Shown: positions 1 to 9,331 of the stretch, one piece after another
How positions within the stretch are numbered: the stretch's first letter is position 1
Layout of the letters: the number at the start of each line of letters is the position of its first letter
Assembly: GCF_003054705.1 (NCBI RefSeq)
Contig: NZ_QAYX01000025.1
Span: 806,001 to 870,000 of the forward strand
Source of the DNA: Opitutus sp. ER46
Lineage (GTDB): Bacteria > Verrucomicrobiota > Verrucomicrobiia > Opitutales > Opitutaceae
Reading direction: 5' to 3'
Length of the DNA stretch: 64,000 nt
The notes under the pieces: model-generated
Told to the model about the DNA's origin: nothing
The model's database searches: none
Seen by the model: only the letters and a program-made list of their open reading frames with translations
Translations under genes and position numbers: made by a program

Positions 1-924
1 CTGCTCTACCGCCCGGAGACGGCGCGGAAGTTCGGCACGCTCGCCCGGGCGAAATCCCTCGGCAGCCGGGTGAGGGCGATGCTGGCGTTTCGGCCGAAGG
101 ATTTTTCCCCGCGCATCAGCCTCCTGCTCGGGCTCAACGATCCGGTGTGCGGCATGAACATGGGTGAGACCGCCGAGGTGCTCGCCCGCGAATGGGCAAT
201 CTCGCGCGACCAGCAGGACGAGTTCGCGCTGCTCTCCCACCAGCGCGCCCATGCCGCGGCGCGCCAGCAATATTTCAAGGACGAGACCGTGCCGGTCTTT
301 CCGCACACGAGCCGCAAACCGATCGCCGTCGAGGCCGACAACGGCGTGCGCGAGAACCAGAGTCGCGAGGCTCTGGCGAAGCTGCGGCCGGTCTTCGTCA
401 AACAGGGCGGCAGCGTCACGCCCGGCAATTCCTCCCAAATCACCGATGGTGCCGGCGCACTGCTCTTGATGAGCGAGACCGCGCTCGCCCGTTCCGGGCT
501 CCAGCCGCTCGGCCGCATCGTGGGCTACGCGTACGCCGGCTGTGATCCGGCGCGCATGGGGCTCGGCCCCGTGTACGCCATGAGCCGACTCGAGCAGCGC
601 ACCGGCCTGCGGCTCGACCAGGCCGACCTCGTCGAAATCAACGAGGCCTTCGCCGCCCAGGTCCTGGCCTGCCGTGCCGCCGCGCAATCGACCGACTTCG
701 GCCGCCAGTATCTCGGCCGTGACCGCGAGCTTGGCGAGATCCCGCTCGAGAAACTCAACGTCAACGGCGGCGCCATCGCGCTGGGCCACCCGGTCGGTGC
801 GTCCGGCGCGCGGCTCGTGCTCTCCACCGTTCGCGAGCTCCGCCGCCGCAAGGCGAAGAACGCCGTCGTCTCCCTCTGCATCGGCGGCGGCCAGGGCGGC
901 GCGCTCTGGCTCGAGGCCGCCTGA
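1..924 (+). CDS. fadI: Thiolase (acetyl-CoA C-acyltransferase, FadI type), 5' end outside window
   Basis: Thiolases carry out the last beta-oxidation step, cleaving 3-ketoacyl-CoA with CoA to give acetyl-CoA and a shortened acyl-CoA. The frame is open from base 1, so the N-terminal part with the nucleophilic Cys lies upstream of the window. The C-terminal half is clear: a loop region with [11 protein letters not shown], then [12 protein letters not shown], the catalytic-His motif [16 protein letters not shown] and the second active Cys in CIGGGQGGA. The gene order thiolase then multifunctional alpha subunit matches fadI-fadJ. It is followed by a 156-nt gap before the next gene. The FadI rather than FadA assignment rests on order and general resemblance and is less certain than the thiolase call. 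Confidence 0.93.
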   Translation: MLYRPETARKFGTLARAKSLGSRVRAMLAFRPKDFSPRISLLLGLNDPVCGMNMGETAEVLAREWAISRDQQDEFALLSHQRAHAAARQQYFKDETVPVFPHTSRKPIAVEADNGVRENQSREALAKLRPVFVKQGGSVTPGNSSQITDGAGALLLMSETALARSGLQPLGRIVGYAYAGCDPARMGLGPVYAMSRLEQRTGLRLDQADLVEINEAFAAQVLACRAAAQSTDFGRQYLGRDRELGEIPLEKLNVNGGAIALGHPVGASGARLVLSTVRELRRRKAKNAVVSLCIGGGQGGALWLEAA

Positions 925-1080
925 GCCGGCCGTCGCGCTGCCGCGCTCGCGATACCGCCACGTCTCACGCGGGTCGATTGCCGCCGAGTCTGCCGCCTTC
1001 GTTATTCCCCACCGCCTCCGCTTTCGGTTCTCCCTCGATTCCCCACGTTCCCGCGCCTCGCCGGCGTCTCACCCCTCGCC

Positions 1081-3255
1081 ATGAGCAACATCACGCGCAC
1101 CCTCGCCGCTGACGGCGTCTGCCTGCTGACCTTCGACCGCCCTGATTCGTCCGCGAACGTGTTCGACGTCCCCGCCCTGCAGGAACTCGACGCGCACCTC
1201 GCTTACCTCGAGCAGTTGCGGGCGTTGCGCGGCGTTATCCTGTTCAGCGCCAAGCCGAAGATCTTCCTCGCTGGCGCCGACCTGCAGTCGCTCACGCACG
1301 ACTCCTCCGCCGCGTCGATGGAGCGCACCGGCCGCCTCGGTCAGCAGGTGTTCACACGGCTGGAGCGGCTCCCGGTGCCTTCGGTCGCCGCGATCCACGG
1401 TCTTGCGCTCGGCGGCGGTTTGGAGGTGTCACTCGCCTGTGACTGGCGCGTCGCCTCGAACGACAGCGGCACGAAGCTTGGCCTCCCGGAAACGATGCTC
1501 GGCATCCTGCCCGGCTGGGGCGGCTCCGTGCGGCTGCCTCGGCTGATCGGCTTGCCGGCCGCGCTCGGGCTGATCCTCCCGGGCAAGCAGGTCGTCGGCA
1601 CCAAGGCGCGGAAGCTCGGGCTCGTCGACGAGGTTGTCGCGCGCGAGCAGTTGCTCGACGCCGCGCGCCGGCTGCTCGCGCGCGGCAAGCGGCGGCCGGC
1701 CGCGACGCCATGGGAAAATCGCCCCGTGTTGCGCGCAATCGTGGCACGTCAGGCCCGCAAACAGCTCCTCGCCAAGACGCGCGGGCTGTATCCCGCGCCG
1801 CTGGCGGCGATTGATGTCGCCACGCGCAGCCTGGGGCTGCCGCTCGACGCGGCGCTCGATTTGGAACGCGCGGCGTTCGTTCGCCTGACGCAGACGCCGG
1901 AGTGCCAGCAGTTGATGCGGATCTTCTTCCTGCAGGAGCGGGCCAAGAAGCTTGCGGCCCCCGGGGGCGCGGGGCCGCGGGACGTCGAACGGATCGCGGT
2001 CGTCGGCGCCGGCGTGATGGGTGCGGGGATCGCGCACTGGTCGAGCGCGCGCGGATTGCGGGTGCTGCTTCAGGACATCGGCAACGAGCCGCTCGCCCGC
2101 GGGCTGGCGACGATCCGGGACCTGTTCCGCGGCGCGGCGAAGCGGCGCTCAATCACCGAGGCTGAGGCGATGGCGGGCATGGATCGCGTGGTGCCCACGA
2201 CTGGCGGCGTGCCGCTGCCGGTGGACGTCGTGGTCGAGGCCGCGGTCGAGAAGCTCGAGGCGAAACGCAGCCTCTTCCAGGACCTCGAGCGTCGGGCTGC
2301 TCCGCACGCCGTCCTGGCGACCAACACGTCCGCGCTTTCGATCGACGCGATTGCGGAGGGGCTGCGCGATCCCTCGCGCGTGGTCGGTATCCATTTCTTC
2401 AATCCGGTGGCCCGCATGCAGCTCGTCGAGGTCGTCCGCGGCGAGCGCACCTCCGATGCCGCGGTGGCGACCGCGCTCGGCTACGTGAAGCGCATCGGCA
2501 AGCTGCCGGTCCTCGTGGCCGATCGTCCCGGGTTCCTGGTGAACCGGGTGCTGACGCCCTACATGACCGAGGCGGTGCGGCTGTTCCTCGAGGGCGTTTC
2601 GATCGAGCGGATCGACGCGATCATGCTGGATTTCGGCATGCCGATGGGCCCGCTGCGGCTCGTGGACGAAGTCGGGCTCGATATCGCGCAGCACGTCGCC
2701 ACCGACCTCGCGCGGCGGCTGCCGCACCCAGTGCCGGTGGACACCGATCTCCTGCAGCGTCTCATCGCAAAGAACTGGCTCGGCCGTAAGACCGGCCGCG
2801 GGTTCTACGTTTTCCCCGAGAAGAAGGGCGCCCGCGAACAGCCGAACGCCGAAGTGGTGCCGGGTCACGCCCCCGGCGCCGCCGCCCGTCAGGACGATGC
2901 CACGCGGCTCGATCGGATGACGCTGCTGATGGTGAACGAAGGCGCCCGCTGCCTCGAGGAGGGCGTCGTGGCCGAGTCGGCGGATGTGGACTTCGGCCTG
3001 ATCTTTGGCGCCGGCTGGGCGCCGTTCCGCGGCGGGCCGCTCCGCTATGCCGACTCGCTCGGCATCGCTGAGGTCGTGCGGCGGCTCGAGCACCTCGCCG
3101 CCACCGTCGCGCCGTACTTTGCCCCCTGTCAGCTGCTCGTCGAAATGGGCCGCCGGCAGGGCGCCTTCTATTCCGAACCCACATCTCCCCGTCGGCCCGT
3201 GGCCGCCGCTCCGGCGGCGCGTACCGCGGACGTCGCAGTCTCAACCGCCTCCTGA
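1081..3255 (+). CDS. fadJ: Multifunctional enoyl-CoA hydratase / 3-hydroxyacyl-CoA dehydrogenase (FadJ type)
   Basis: This 724-residue protein hydrates 2-enoyl-CoA and oxidises the resulting 3-hydroxyacyl-CoA with NAD. The N-terminal crotonase domain (about residues 1-190) shows the oxyanion-hole/catalytic segments ALGGGLEVSLACDWR and LGLPETMLGILPGWGG, including both expected Glu residues. The dehydrogenase domain starts near residue 305 with the NAD motif VVGAGVMGAGIAHW and has the catalytic-His segment GIHFFNPVARMQ; the C-terminal HAD domain follows from about residue 480. Length matches FadJ/FadB (about 715-730 aa). It lies 2 nt upstream of the next gene and downstream of its usual partner thiolase, so the two probably form the beta-oxidation complex. 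The ATG at the first codon has no strong Shine-Dalgarno. Confidence 0.96.
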   Translation: MSNITRTLAADGVCLLTFDRPDSSANVFDVPALQELDAHLAYLEQLRALRGVILFSAKPKIFLAGADLQSLTHDSSAASMERTGRLGQQVFTRLERLPVPSVAAIHGLALGGGLEVSLACDWRVASNDSGTKLGLPETMLGILPGWGGSVRLPRLIGLPAALGLILPGKQVVGTKARKLGLVDEVVAREQLLDAARRLLARGKRRPAATPWENRPVLRAIVARQARKQLLAKTRGLYPAPLAAIDVATRSLGLPLDAALDLERAAFVRLTQTPECQQLMRIFFLQERAKKLAAPGGAGPRDVERIAVVGAGVMGAGIAHWSSARGLRVLLQDIGNEPLARGLATIRDLFRGAAKRRSITEAEAMAGMDRVVPTTGGVPLPVDVVVEAAVEKLEAKRSLFQDLERRAAPHAVLATNTSALSIDAIAEGLRDPSRVVGIHFFNPVARMQLVEVVRGERTSDAAVATALGYVKRIGKLPVLVADRPGFLVNRVLTPYMTEAVRLFLEGVSIERIDAIMLDFGMPMGPLRLVDEVGLDIAQHVATDLARRLPHPVPVDTDLLQRLIAKNWLGRKTGRGFYVFPEKKGAREQPNAEVVPGHAPGAAARQDDATRLDRMTLLMVNEGARCLEEGVVAESADVDFGLIFGAGWAPFRGGPLRYADSLGIAEVVRRLEHLAATVAPYFAPCQLLVEMGRRQGAFYSEPTSPRRPVAAAPAARTADVAVSTAS

Positions 3256-3257
3256 CC

Positions 3258-5204
3258 ATGTCCCGTTCCCCCGAGTATCCACCCCTGGCAGAAATCAGCT
3301 CCTTCGCCCCTGACGTCCTGCGCCGCTACCTCGACGGCAACCGGGCGGAGATGCGCGACCAGCTGCGGCAACTGCTCTCGCAGCCGGAGTTCGCACCGGT
3401 GACCACCGAAGAGTCGGTGGCGGACGCGCGCGAGCGGACGCTGCGCTGGTGTCGCACCCTCGCCCGCGCCGGCTACAGCGGCCTGTTCTTCCCGCCGGCG
3501 GCGGGAGGCAAGGGCGACCCCGAGGGCTTCTTCGCCGCGGGGGAAATCATGGCGTCGCACGACCTCAGCCTGTTCACGAAGTTCGGCGTACAGGTTGGGC
3601 TGTGGGGCGGATCGATCCTGCACCTCGGCACCGCGGCGCACCACGCCAAGTACCTGCCGCCGACGATCGCGCTGGAACTGCCCGGGTGCTTCGCGATGAC
3701 CGAACTGGGACACGGCTCGAACGTGCGCGAGGTGGAGACGACCGCCACGTACGATGCGGCGACCCAGACCTTCACGATTCACAGTCCGAACTACGCGTCG
3801 GGGAAGAGCTACATCGGCAACGCGGCGCGGCATGGCCGGATCGCCACCGTGTTCGCCCAGCTGATCATCCACGGCGAGCGCCTGGGTGTGCACGCGTTTG
3901 TCGTGCCGATCCGTGATGCCTCGGGCCGGCCGCTGCCTGGGATCACGATCGAGGACAACGGGCTCAAGATGGGGCTCAACGGCGTGGACAACGGCAAGCT
4001 GTGGTTCGACCAGGTGCGGATTCCGCGCAGCGACATGCTCGACCGCTTTGCCCAGGTCGCGCCCGACGGCACGTACACCAGCGCGATCGAGAACGCTGGC
4101 GCGCGGTTCTTCGCCATGGTCGCGACGCTCGTCGGCGGACGCATCGCCGTGGGTAGCGCGGCGATGGCGGCGGCGAAGACCGGCCTCACGATCGCGGTGC
4201 GTTACGCGGCGCGGCGCCGGCAGTTTGGTCGTCCGGGCGAGCCGGAGATCCTGCTGCTCGATTATCCCACGCACCAGGCGCGGCTGCTGCCGCACCTGGC
4301 GGCGAGTTACGCGCTCTGGTTTGCCCGCGCCGACCTCGTGCAGCGTTATGCGCGCGGTGAGGGCGACGGCAGGACCGTCGAGACGATGGCGGCGGCCTTC
4401 AAGGCATGGGCAACGGATCACGCGACGACGACGCTGCAGCGGTGCCGCGAGGCGTGCGGCGCGGAGGGCTTCATGGCGTCGAGCCGGTTGCCCGGCCTGA
4501 AGTCCGACTCCGACATCTTCACGACCTTCGAAGGCGACAACACCGTGCTGCGTCAGCTCGCCGCGCGAAACCTCCTGGGCGAACTGCAGCAGGAGCTGAG
4601 GCGGCCGGGCGGCGCGGGCCGCATCGCGCGGGAGCAGGCGAAAAGCTGGCTGGGATGGCGCTCGCTGCCGGCACGCTGGTTCCGGCGTGGCAGCGTCACA
4701 GCGCTGGAGTGGCAGCGTTCGATTCTCGCGCAGCGGGCGCGGCTCAGCCTGCTCGAGCTGGGGCAGGCGATCCGCGCCGGCCGCAAGCGCGGGCAGGACA
4801 CCGCGGCTGCCTTCCTGGATTGTCAGATTCAGGCCGTGCAGGCGGTGGACGCCTGGACCGAGGCGTTCCTGCACGAGCGCTTTGTCGCGGGGGTTCGAGC
4901 GTGTCCCGACGCGAAGGCGCGTGCGGTGCTGACCGATCTCTGCGTGCTGTTCGCGTTGGATCGGATCCAGGCGGCGGGCGCGTGGCTGACGGCGCGCGGC
5001 TTTGTGGGCGCGAGCCAGCTGGCGGCGATGCAGCGCGAGACCCTGCGGCTCTACCGGTCGATCCGCCGCGAGGCGGTGGGACTGGTCGACGCGTTCGGAC
5101 TCACCCCGGAGATGATCGGCGCGGCAATCGCGCTCGAGAGCACGGCCGACGAGGCGCACGACGAGGAGGGGGCGCGGACGCTGTCGCACCTCGTGGTCCA
5201 ATGA
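3258..5204 (+). CDS. Acyl-CoA dehydrogenase / acyl-CoA oxidase-like flavoenzyme
   Basis: This 648-aa flavoprotein should introduce the first 2,3-double bond into acyl-CoA. The middle portion has the classical acyl-CoA dehydrogenase motif CFAMTELGHGSNVREVET and the beta-domain. The segment ending in YPTHQARLLPHLAASYALW resembles the acyl-CoA oxidase (ACOX) family more than the 380-aa dehydrogenases, and the length agrees with ACOX-like proteins. Whether electrons go to oxygen or to an electron-transfer flavoprotein cannot be read from sequence; no etfAB is present in the window. The start is 2 nt after the FadJ stop and the stop overlaps the next start (ATGA), so translation is probably coupled. 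Confidence 0.88.
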   Translation: MSRSPEYPPLAEISSFAPDVLRRYLDGNRAEMRDQLRQLLSQPEFAPVTTEESVADARERTLRWCRTLARAGYSGLFFPPAAGGKGDPEGFFAAGEIMASHDLSLFTKFGVQVGLWGGSILHLGTAAHHAKYLPPTIALELPGCFAMTELGHGSNVREVETTATYDAATQTFTIHSPNYASGKSYIGNAARHGRIATVFAQLIIHGERLGVHAFVVPIRDASGRPLPGITIEDNGLKMGLNGVDNGKLWFDQVRIPRSDMLDRFAQVAPDGTYTSAIENAGARFFAMVATLVGGRIAVGSAAMAAAKTGLTIAVRYAARRRQFGRPGEPEILLLDYPTHQARLLPHLAASYALWFARADLVQRYARGEGDGRTVETMAAAFKAWATDHATTTLQRCREACGAEGFMASSRLPGLKSDSDIFTTFEGDNTVLRQLAARNLLGELQQELRRPGGAGRIAREQAKSWLGWRSLPARWFRRGSVTALEWQRSILAQRARLSLLELGQAIRAGRKRGQDTAAAFLDCQIQAVQAVDAWTEAFLHERFVAGVRACPDAKARAVLTDLCVLFALDRIQAAGAWLTARGFVGASQLAAMQRETLRLYRSIRREAVGLVDAFGLTPEMIGAAIALESTADEAHDEEGARTLSHLVVQ

Positions 5205-5731
5205 GCACCGCGGTTCGCCCTGCCACCTCGGAGTTCATCGCGTTCGCGCAGAGCTGGCGCTTCCGCCTCTACCTCCTGCGGATGTTGCCGAGCGCGTTCT
5301 TTGCCGGACTGCGCGTGCGCGCGATCAGCCCGACCGAGTGTGCGGTGAGCGTGCCGTTCCGGTGGTTTTCCCAGAATCCCTTTCGCTCGATCTATTTCGC
5401 GTGTCTGGCGATGGGCGGTGAGCTGGCGGCGGGGCTGCTGGCCATGGCGCATCTTCATCGGCTGCAGCCGTCGGTCTCGATGCTGGTGACGCATTGCGAG
5501 GCGGAGTTTGTGAAGAAGGCAACCGACGTCGCGGTGTTCACGTGCGCCGATGGCGACCTGCTGCGGAGCGCGATCGAAGAGTCGGTGCGCAGCGGCGAAG
5601 GCTGCACGGTGCCGGTGCGCTCGGTGGGCCGGAACGCCGCGGGCGAGATCGTGGCGCTGTTCACCATCACCTGGTCATTTCGGCCGCGGCAGCCCCGCGC
5701 GATGGCCCCGCTCGCGGAGGTGCAGTCATGA
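5201..5731 (+). CDS. Hotdog-fold thioesterase-like protein (DUF4442 type)
   Basis: A 176-aa protein whose ATG overlaps the preceding stop codon (ATGA). It resembles DUF4442 proteins, a hotdog-fold group related to acyl-CoA thioesterases; visible features include the segment ECAVSVPFRWFSQNPFRSIYF followed by a Gly/Ala-rich helix (MGGELAAGLLAM) and a C-terminal beta strand rich stretch. In the beta-oxidation operon it could hydrolyse or bind acyl-CoA intermediates, but that is inference from context. The ATG at the overlap is chosen because longer in-frame extensions run through the upstream acyl-CoA dehydrogenase gene in another frame. Confidence 0.8.
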   Translation: MSTAVRPATSEFIAFAQSWRFRLYLLRMLPSAFFAGLRVRAISPTECAVSVPFRWFSQNPFRSIYFACLAMGGELAAGLLAMAHLHRLQPSVSMLVTHCEAEFVKKATDVAVFTCADGDLLRSAIEESVRSGEGCTVPVRSVGRNAAGEIVALFTITWSFRPRQPRAMAPLAEVQS

Positions 5732-5940
5732 GCCCCGCGGATCTCGCCGGTGGCACCTGGCACAACCCGCCGCCGACCGGAGGCAAGGTGGTGGGCTGGC
5801 AGACCGTGCCGCGTTCCTGGCATGCCGACCGGGAAAAGGAGCGCGAGCGCGCTCGCGTCGAAGATCACCACCGCGGCCGCGTTGCCGGCCTCGGAGAGGC
5901 CGAGGCGGACGACGACTTTATCCCCCCATGTCCCATCTAG
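5728..5940 (+). CDS. Small unrecognised ORF in the beta-oxidation operon (70 aa)
   Basis: A 70-codon frame starts with an ATGA overlap on the preceding gene and overlaps the start of the following dehydrogenase gene by 13 nt, exactly the spacing style of this operon. The product is rich in charged residues (a KERERARVEDHH stretch) with a Pro/Gly/Trp-rich N-terminus, has no membrane segment and no family I recognise. It fills the only otherwise empty 196-nt gap in the operon. It could be a real small protein or a chance frame in high-GC DNA. Confidence 0.4.
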   Translation: MSPADLAGGTWHNPPPTGGKVVGWQTVPRSWHADREKERERARVEDHHRGRVAGLGEAEADDDFIPPCPI

Positions 5941-6806
5941 ACCCCATGCTGCGCGATGGCGCGCTCGACGGCCGCACCATCCTCATCACCGGCGGCGGCA
6001 CCGGCCTCGGCAAGGCGATGGCCGCGTACTTTCGCCAACTGGGCGCCCGCCTCATCATTGCCAGTCGCAAGCAGGAGGTGCTCGACGCGGCGGCGAAGGA
6101 CCTCCAGGCGACGCCCGGCCCCGAGGTCGTGCCGCTGGCCTGCGACATCCGCGATGCCGACGCGGTGGAGCGGCTGTTCGACGACGCGATCGCGCGCTGC
6201 GGCCGGATCGATGCCGTGGTGAACAATGCCGCGGGCAATTTCGTGAGTCCGACCGAGCGGCTCTCGGCGCGCGCGTTCAACGCCGTGATCGGCATCGTGC
6301 TGCACGGCACGACGCACGTGACGCTGGCGGCGGGCAAGCGCTGGATCGCGGCGAAGCAGCCCGGCGTGTTTCTGAATATCGTGACGACGTACGCCTGGAC
6401 GGGCTCCGCGTACGTAGTGCCCTCGGCGTGCGCGAAGGCGGGCGTGCTGGCACTGACGCGCTCGCTGGCGGTCGAGTGGGCAAAGTACGGGATCCGATCG
6501 AACGCGATCGCGCCTGGGCCGTTCCCGACCTCGGGCGCGTGGGACCGGCTGTTCCCGGAGAACATCCGGCGGACGCTCAATCCCCTTGCGCGGATCCCGT
6601 TGCGGCGGGTGGGGGAGCACCAGGAGCTGGCGAATCTCGCGGCGTATCTGGTCTCCGACTACTCGGCGTACGTGAACGGCGAGGTCGTCACCATCGACGG
6701 CGGCGAGTGGCTGCAAGGCGCAGGTGAGTTCAACGCGTTCTCGGCGGTGCCGGACGAACTCTGGGACGAGATCGAGCGTGTGACGCGGAAGGCGAAGTCC
6801 ACCTGA
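5928..6806 (+). CDS. 2,4-dienoyl-CoA reductase-like short-chain dehydrogenase (DECR type)
   Basis: This 292-aa SDR should reduce 2,4-dienoyl-CoA (from unsaturated fatty acids) with NADPH so that it can re-enter beta-oxidation. It has the dinucleotide motif ITGGGTGLGKAMA, the NNAAGNF motif, and, instead of the usual YxxxK, the segment YVVPSACAKAGV, the Ser-x3-Lys arrangement typical of mitochondrial/peroxisomal DECR enzymes. The tail pattern ELANLAAYLVSDYSAYVNG is also DECR-like. Context in the operon supports the assignment. The start at MSHLDPML is chosen over the later internal ATG at 5946 because it overlaps the upstream frame, but either is possible. Confidence 0.88.
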   Translation: MSHLDPMLRDGALDGRTILITGGGTGLGKAMAAYFRQLGARLIIASRKQEVLDAAAKDLQATPGPEVVPLACDIRDADAVERLFDDAIARCGRIDAVVNNAAGNFVSPTERLSARAFNAVIGIVLHGTTHVTLAAGKRWIAAKQPGVFLNIVTTYAWTGSAYVVPSACAKAGVLALTRSLAVEWAKYGIRSNAIAPGPFPTSGAWDRLFPENIRRTLNPLARIPLRRVGEHQELANLAAYLVSDYSAYVNGEVVTIDGGEWLQGAGEFNAFSAVPDELWDEIERVTRKAKST

Positions 6807-7690
6807 TGGTCCTCACGCGCGAATCCGAGGTGGTGGCGCCGGATGGCTATCCGGTGCCGACGACGCTCTTCCAGCCGCGCGGCGGGGGACGGGGGGCGAT
6901 CGTGCTCGCGCCGGCGATGGCGGTGCCGCAGCGCTTCTACGCGCCGCTGGCGACCTGGCTGGCGGAGCGCGGGTGGGCGGTCGTGACCTTTGATTACCGT
7001 GGAGTCGGACGCTCGCGTCGCGGCTCCTTGCGGAAGCTGCGCACGAACGTGCTCGACTGGGCGAATCTCGACGCTGGCGCGGTGTTGGCGGCGGTGCGGC
7101 GCCGGCATGCGGGCGCGCCTGTCACGTGGATCGGGCACAGCCTCAGCGGTCAGATCGTGCCGTTCGTGCCGGGGGCGGAGACGCTGGACCGGGTGATCAC
7201 GATCGGCTCGGGCAGCGGCTATTGGCGCGAGAATGCGAAGCCGCTGCGGCACTACGTGTGGGCGTTGTGGTATCTGGCGATGCCGGTGTCGGTCGCGTTG
7301 TGCGGCTACTATCCCGGGCGCGTGCTGCGGATGGTGGGCGACCTCCCGCGCGGCGTGGCGCGGCAATGGCGGCGGTGGTGTTTGCATCCTGAGTACGCGG
7401 TCGGCGTCGAGCCCGGCGCGCGGCACCGTTTCGCGGCGATGCGGGCGCCTGTGCACGCGCTGTCGTTCACGGATGATGAATTCATGTCGGAGCGGAACGT
7501 GGCGTCGCTGCACGGCTTTTATGTCAACGCGCGCGTGACGCGCCGCCGGCTGGATCCGCGCGAATTTGGGCTGAAGCGGATCGGCCACTTCGGTTTCTTC
7601 CGCGAGCAGCACCGCGAGACGCTGTGGCGGCACGAGTTGCTGCCGCTCCTCGGGCGGGACGCCGCGGTGAAATCGCGAGTCAGCGTGTGA
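6806..7690 (+). CDS. Alpha/beta hydrolase (COG4757-like)
   Basis: A 294-aa serine-hydrolase-like protein whose ATG shares a base with the preceding stop (TGATG). The nucleophile elbow reads WIGHSLSGQ, with Ser as nucleophile; the residue after the usual GxSxG spacing is Ser rather than Gly. A conserved YRGVGRSRRGS segment lies upstream, and a late GHFGFF supplies the likely catalytic His. It resembles the COG4757 group of predicted hydrolases. Its position as the last gene of the beta-oxidation operon suggests an ester or thioester substrate, but this is unproven. A strong hairpin follows 50 nt after the stop. Confidence 0.8.
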   Translation: MVLTRESEVVAPDGYPVPTTLFQPRGGGRGAIVLAPAMAVPQRFYAPLATWLAERGWAVVTFDYRGVGRSRRGSLRKLRTNVLDWANLDAGAVLAAVRRRHAGAPVTWIGHSLSGQIVPFVPGAETLDRVITIGSGSGYWRENAKPLRHYVWALWYLAMPVSVALCGYYPGRVLRMVGDLPRGVARQWRRWCLHPEYAVGVEPGARHRFAAMRAPVHALSFTDDEFMSERNVASLHGFYVNARVTRRRLDPREFGLKRIGHFGFFREQHRETLWRHELLPLLGRDAAVKSRVSV

Positions 7691-7740
7691 CGGAGGGGGG
7701 ACGGCGGATTGGGAAGACCGCGAACGACGCGAAATCGACG

Positions 7741-7777
7741 CGAAAGCCCGAGGCGATCGGCGCAGCCTGGGCTTTCG
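7741..7777. terminator. Bidirectional hairpin terminator between convergent genes
   Basis: CGAAAGCCC (7741-7749) pairs perfectly with GGGCTTTCG (7769-7777); after one bulged G the stem continues AGGC/GCCT, giving 13 bp around a 10-nt loop. It sits between the end of the beta-oxidation operon and the end of the opposing membrane-protein gene, the expected place for a shared terminator. No U-run follows. Confidence 0.55.
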
Positions 7778-7847
7778 ACGCCCGCCGGCGTGATCCCTGC
7801 GTCTTCGCGCTCATTCGCGACGTTCGCGGTTCACCGTATTTGGCGGA

Positions 7848-9095
7848 TCAGACGCGCGATGGAGCGGTGACCTGCGATGCTCCGCTCCGGTTGAGGCGGG
7901 GAGTGGCAGTCCCCCGCGCCAGGACCGTTTCGAGATATCTGAAGTTGAGAATCGCGAGCGGGATGAAGGCAGGTACGACGTTGCGGACCTCCCACATGAG
8001 GCTGATGAAGAGATTTGAGGCGATGGTGCCGAGGACGACGGTCACGCAGGTCGCGCGGAAGGCGGCGTCGATGTGCCGCCAGCCCGCGACGGCGCCAGGG
8101 AGCAGGGCGCCGATCGTGACGGCGTACATGGGCCACCAGATGCCGCGGGCACCCCAGTTGCCGAAGACCTGACGGGCGCCAGTGCCGCTGATCGAGGTAT
8201 ACGCGACGGGAATCGGGCCCTGAATGTAACGCCGAACGGCGACGGTGAGTGCGAGGCCGGCGGCCAGGTAGATGAACCCGAGCAGGAACGACCGTCGCCA
8301 ATTGCCGTGGAAGCACCGGCAGGGCGCCAGGAGGTTGATCGATTCCTTGGCCAGGATGCCGGCGAAGAAGGCGGCGAAGAAACCGGGCTCGTGGCGTCTG
8401 GCGAGGAAGAACAGCCCGGCGACGAGGCTGAAGTGGGCGAGGGGATCGGTGAACTGGCCATTGTATCTCAAGATGGTGACCGGATAGAGCATCGCGACGA
8501 CGAGCATCGGCCCGAAGGACCAGACGACGGACAAATACACTCGCGCATACCGGAGGATCATCGCGAACAAGGCGGTATTGGCGCCGAACCGGAACACATG
8601 GATGCTCCACTCGCGGTCGCCGGTGAGCCAGAAGTTGAACGAAACGATGCAGTCGGGAAGGAAGCGGAAGACGTGCGGTGCGCACCAGCGCTCGAGTCCC
8701 ATGATGGCGTTGTGGAGATTCCACTGCCATTCGGCGTTGGTGTGGAAGTTGGGGTCGAAGTTGGCGCGGTCGACGATCCAGGTGTGGAGCACCTCCGCAT
8801 AGGCCGCGCAGAAGAGACTCGCGGCGACGGTGACGCCCAGGACCGACCAGCGATCCTTCAACCCGCGCAGCACGCCCATCGCCACCGCCGGGACGGAGAG
8901 CGCGAGGGCGCAGCGGGCGATGGACCGGGCGGAGTCGCTCCAGGGAAGCGGGACGGCGAAATAGCTCCGCCAATGCAGTTGCACTGCGCAAAACGCGAAG
9001 GTGAGGAGCACGGCACCCAGCGCGAAGCACCAGGCGGCGGGAGTAGGCCGCGGACGAGGCGGCGAGTCGATGGGGAGCGTGGGCGCAGAGGACAT
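7848..9095 (-). CDS. Polytopic membrane protein, possible GT-C-like glycosyltransferase
   Basis: About 415 residues with roughly ten hydrophobic segments. The first (FALGAVLLTFAFCAVQ) begins shortly after the N-terminus. A central stretch, ILRYNGQFTDPLAHF then an Arg pair and ILAKESINLL, resembles the loop and helix pattern of GT-C-type membrane glycosyltransferases, but no diagnostic motif is certain and I do not assign a substrate. The start is placed at MSSAPTLP; an in-frame ATG at 9209 would add 38 residues of unclear quality. The gene stands alone, opposite the beta-oxidation operon. Confidence 0.65.
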   Translation of the reverse strand: MSSAPTLPIDSPPRPRPTPAAWCFALGAVLLTFAFCAVQLHWRSYFAVPLPWSDSARSIARCALALSVPAVAMGVLRGLKDRWSVLGVTVAASLFCAAYAEVLHTWIVDRANFDPNFHTNAEWQWNLHNAIMGLERWCAPHVFRFLPDCIVSFNFWLTGDREWSIHVFRFGANTALFAMILRYARVYLSVVWSFGPMLVVAMLYPVTILRYNGQFTDPLAHFSLVAGLFFLARRHEPGFFAAFFAGILAKESINLLAPCRCFHGNWRRSFLLGFIYLAAGLALTVAVRRYIQGPIPVAYTSISGTGARQVFGNWGARGIWWPMYAVTIGALLPGAVAGWRHIDAAFRATCVTVVLGTIASNLFISLMWEVRNVVPAFIPLAILNFRYLETVLARGTATPRLNRSGASQVTAPSRV

Positions 9096-9251
9096 CGCGG
9101 TCGCACTGGCAATGACCACGCAGAGCGTCGAACCCGCTATCGTCGATGCGGCCACGCCGCGGCGGCTGTGAACGTGAGGGCGACACGGACAGAGCGCCAA
9201 GCCGCTCAACCTCCACCGGCCCGGGGCAACGAGACGCCGGCGACGGTGCAG

Positions 9252-9278
9252 AAAGTGTCACGTATTGCGTGACACTTT
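9252..9278. repeat. Palindrome family copy 1 (AAAGTGTCACG / CGTGACACTTT)
   Basis: Perfect 11-bp arms AAAGTGTCACG (9252-9262) and CGTGACACTTT (9268-9278) around TATTG. The core TGTCACGTA..CGTGACA is shared with copies at 9309-9331 and 12811-12829. The short loop and T-run could act as a terminator for the minus-strand ECF operon, but sequence conservation between copies points to a repeat family or binding site. Confidence 0.75.
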
Positions 9279-9308
9279 TCGGCGCCATCGCTCGTGCGAC
9301 GCGGCGGC

Positions 9309-9331
9309 AGTGTCACGTAATACGTGACACT
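9309..9331. repeat. Palindrome family copy 2 (TGTCACGTAATACGTGACA)
   Basis: A perfect palindrome with 11-nt arms (AGTGTCACGTA and TACGTGACACT) around a single A at 9320. It lies 57 nt from copy 1, upstream of the membrane-protein gene and downstream of the ECF operon. A one-base centre cannot form a tight hairpin without opening base pairs, so a symmetric protein-binding site is as likely as a transcription terminator. Confidence 0.8.
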
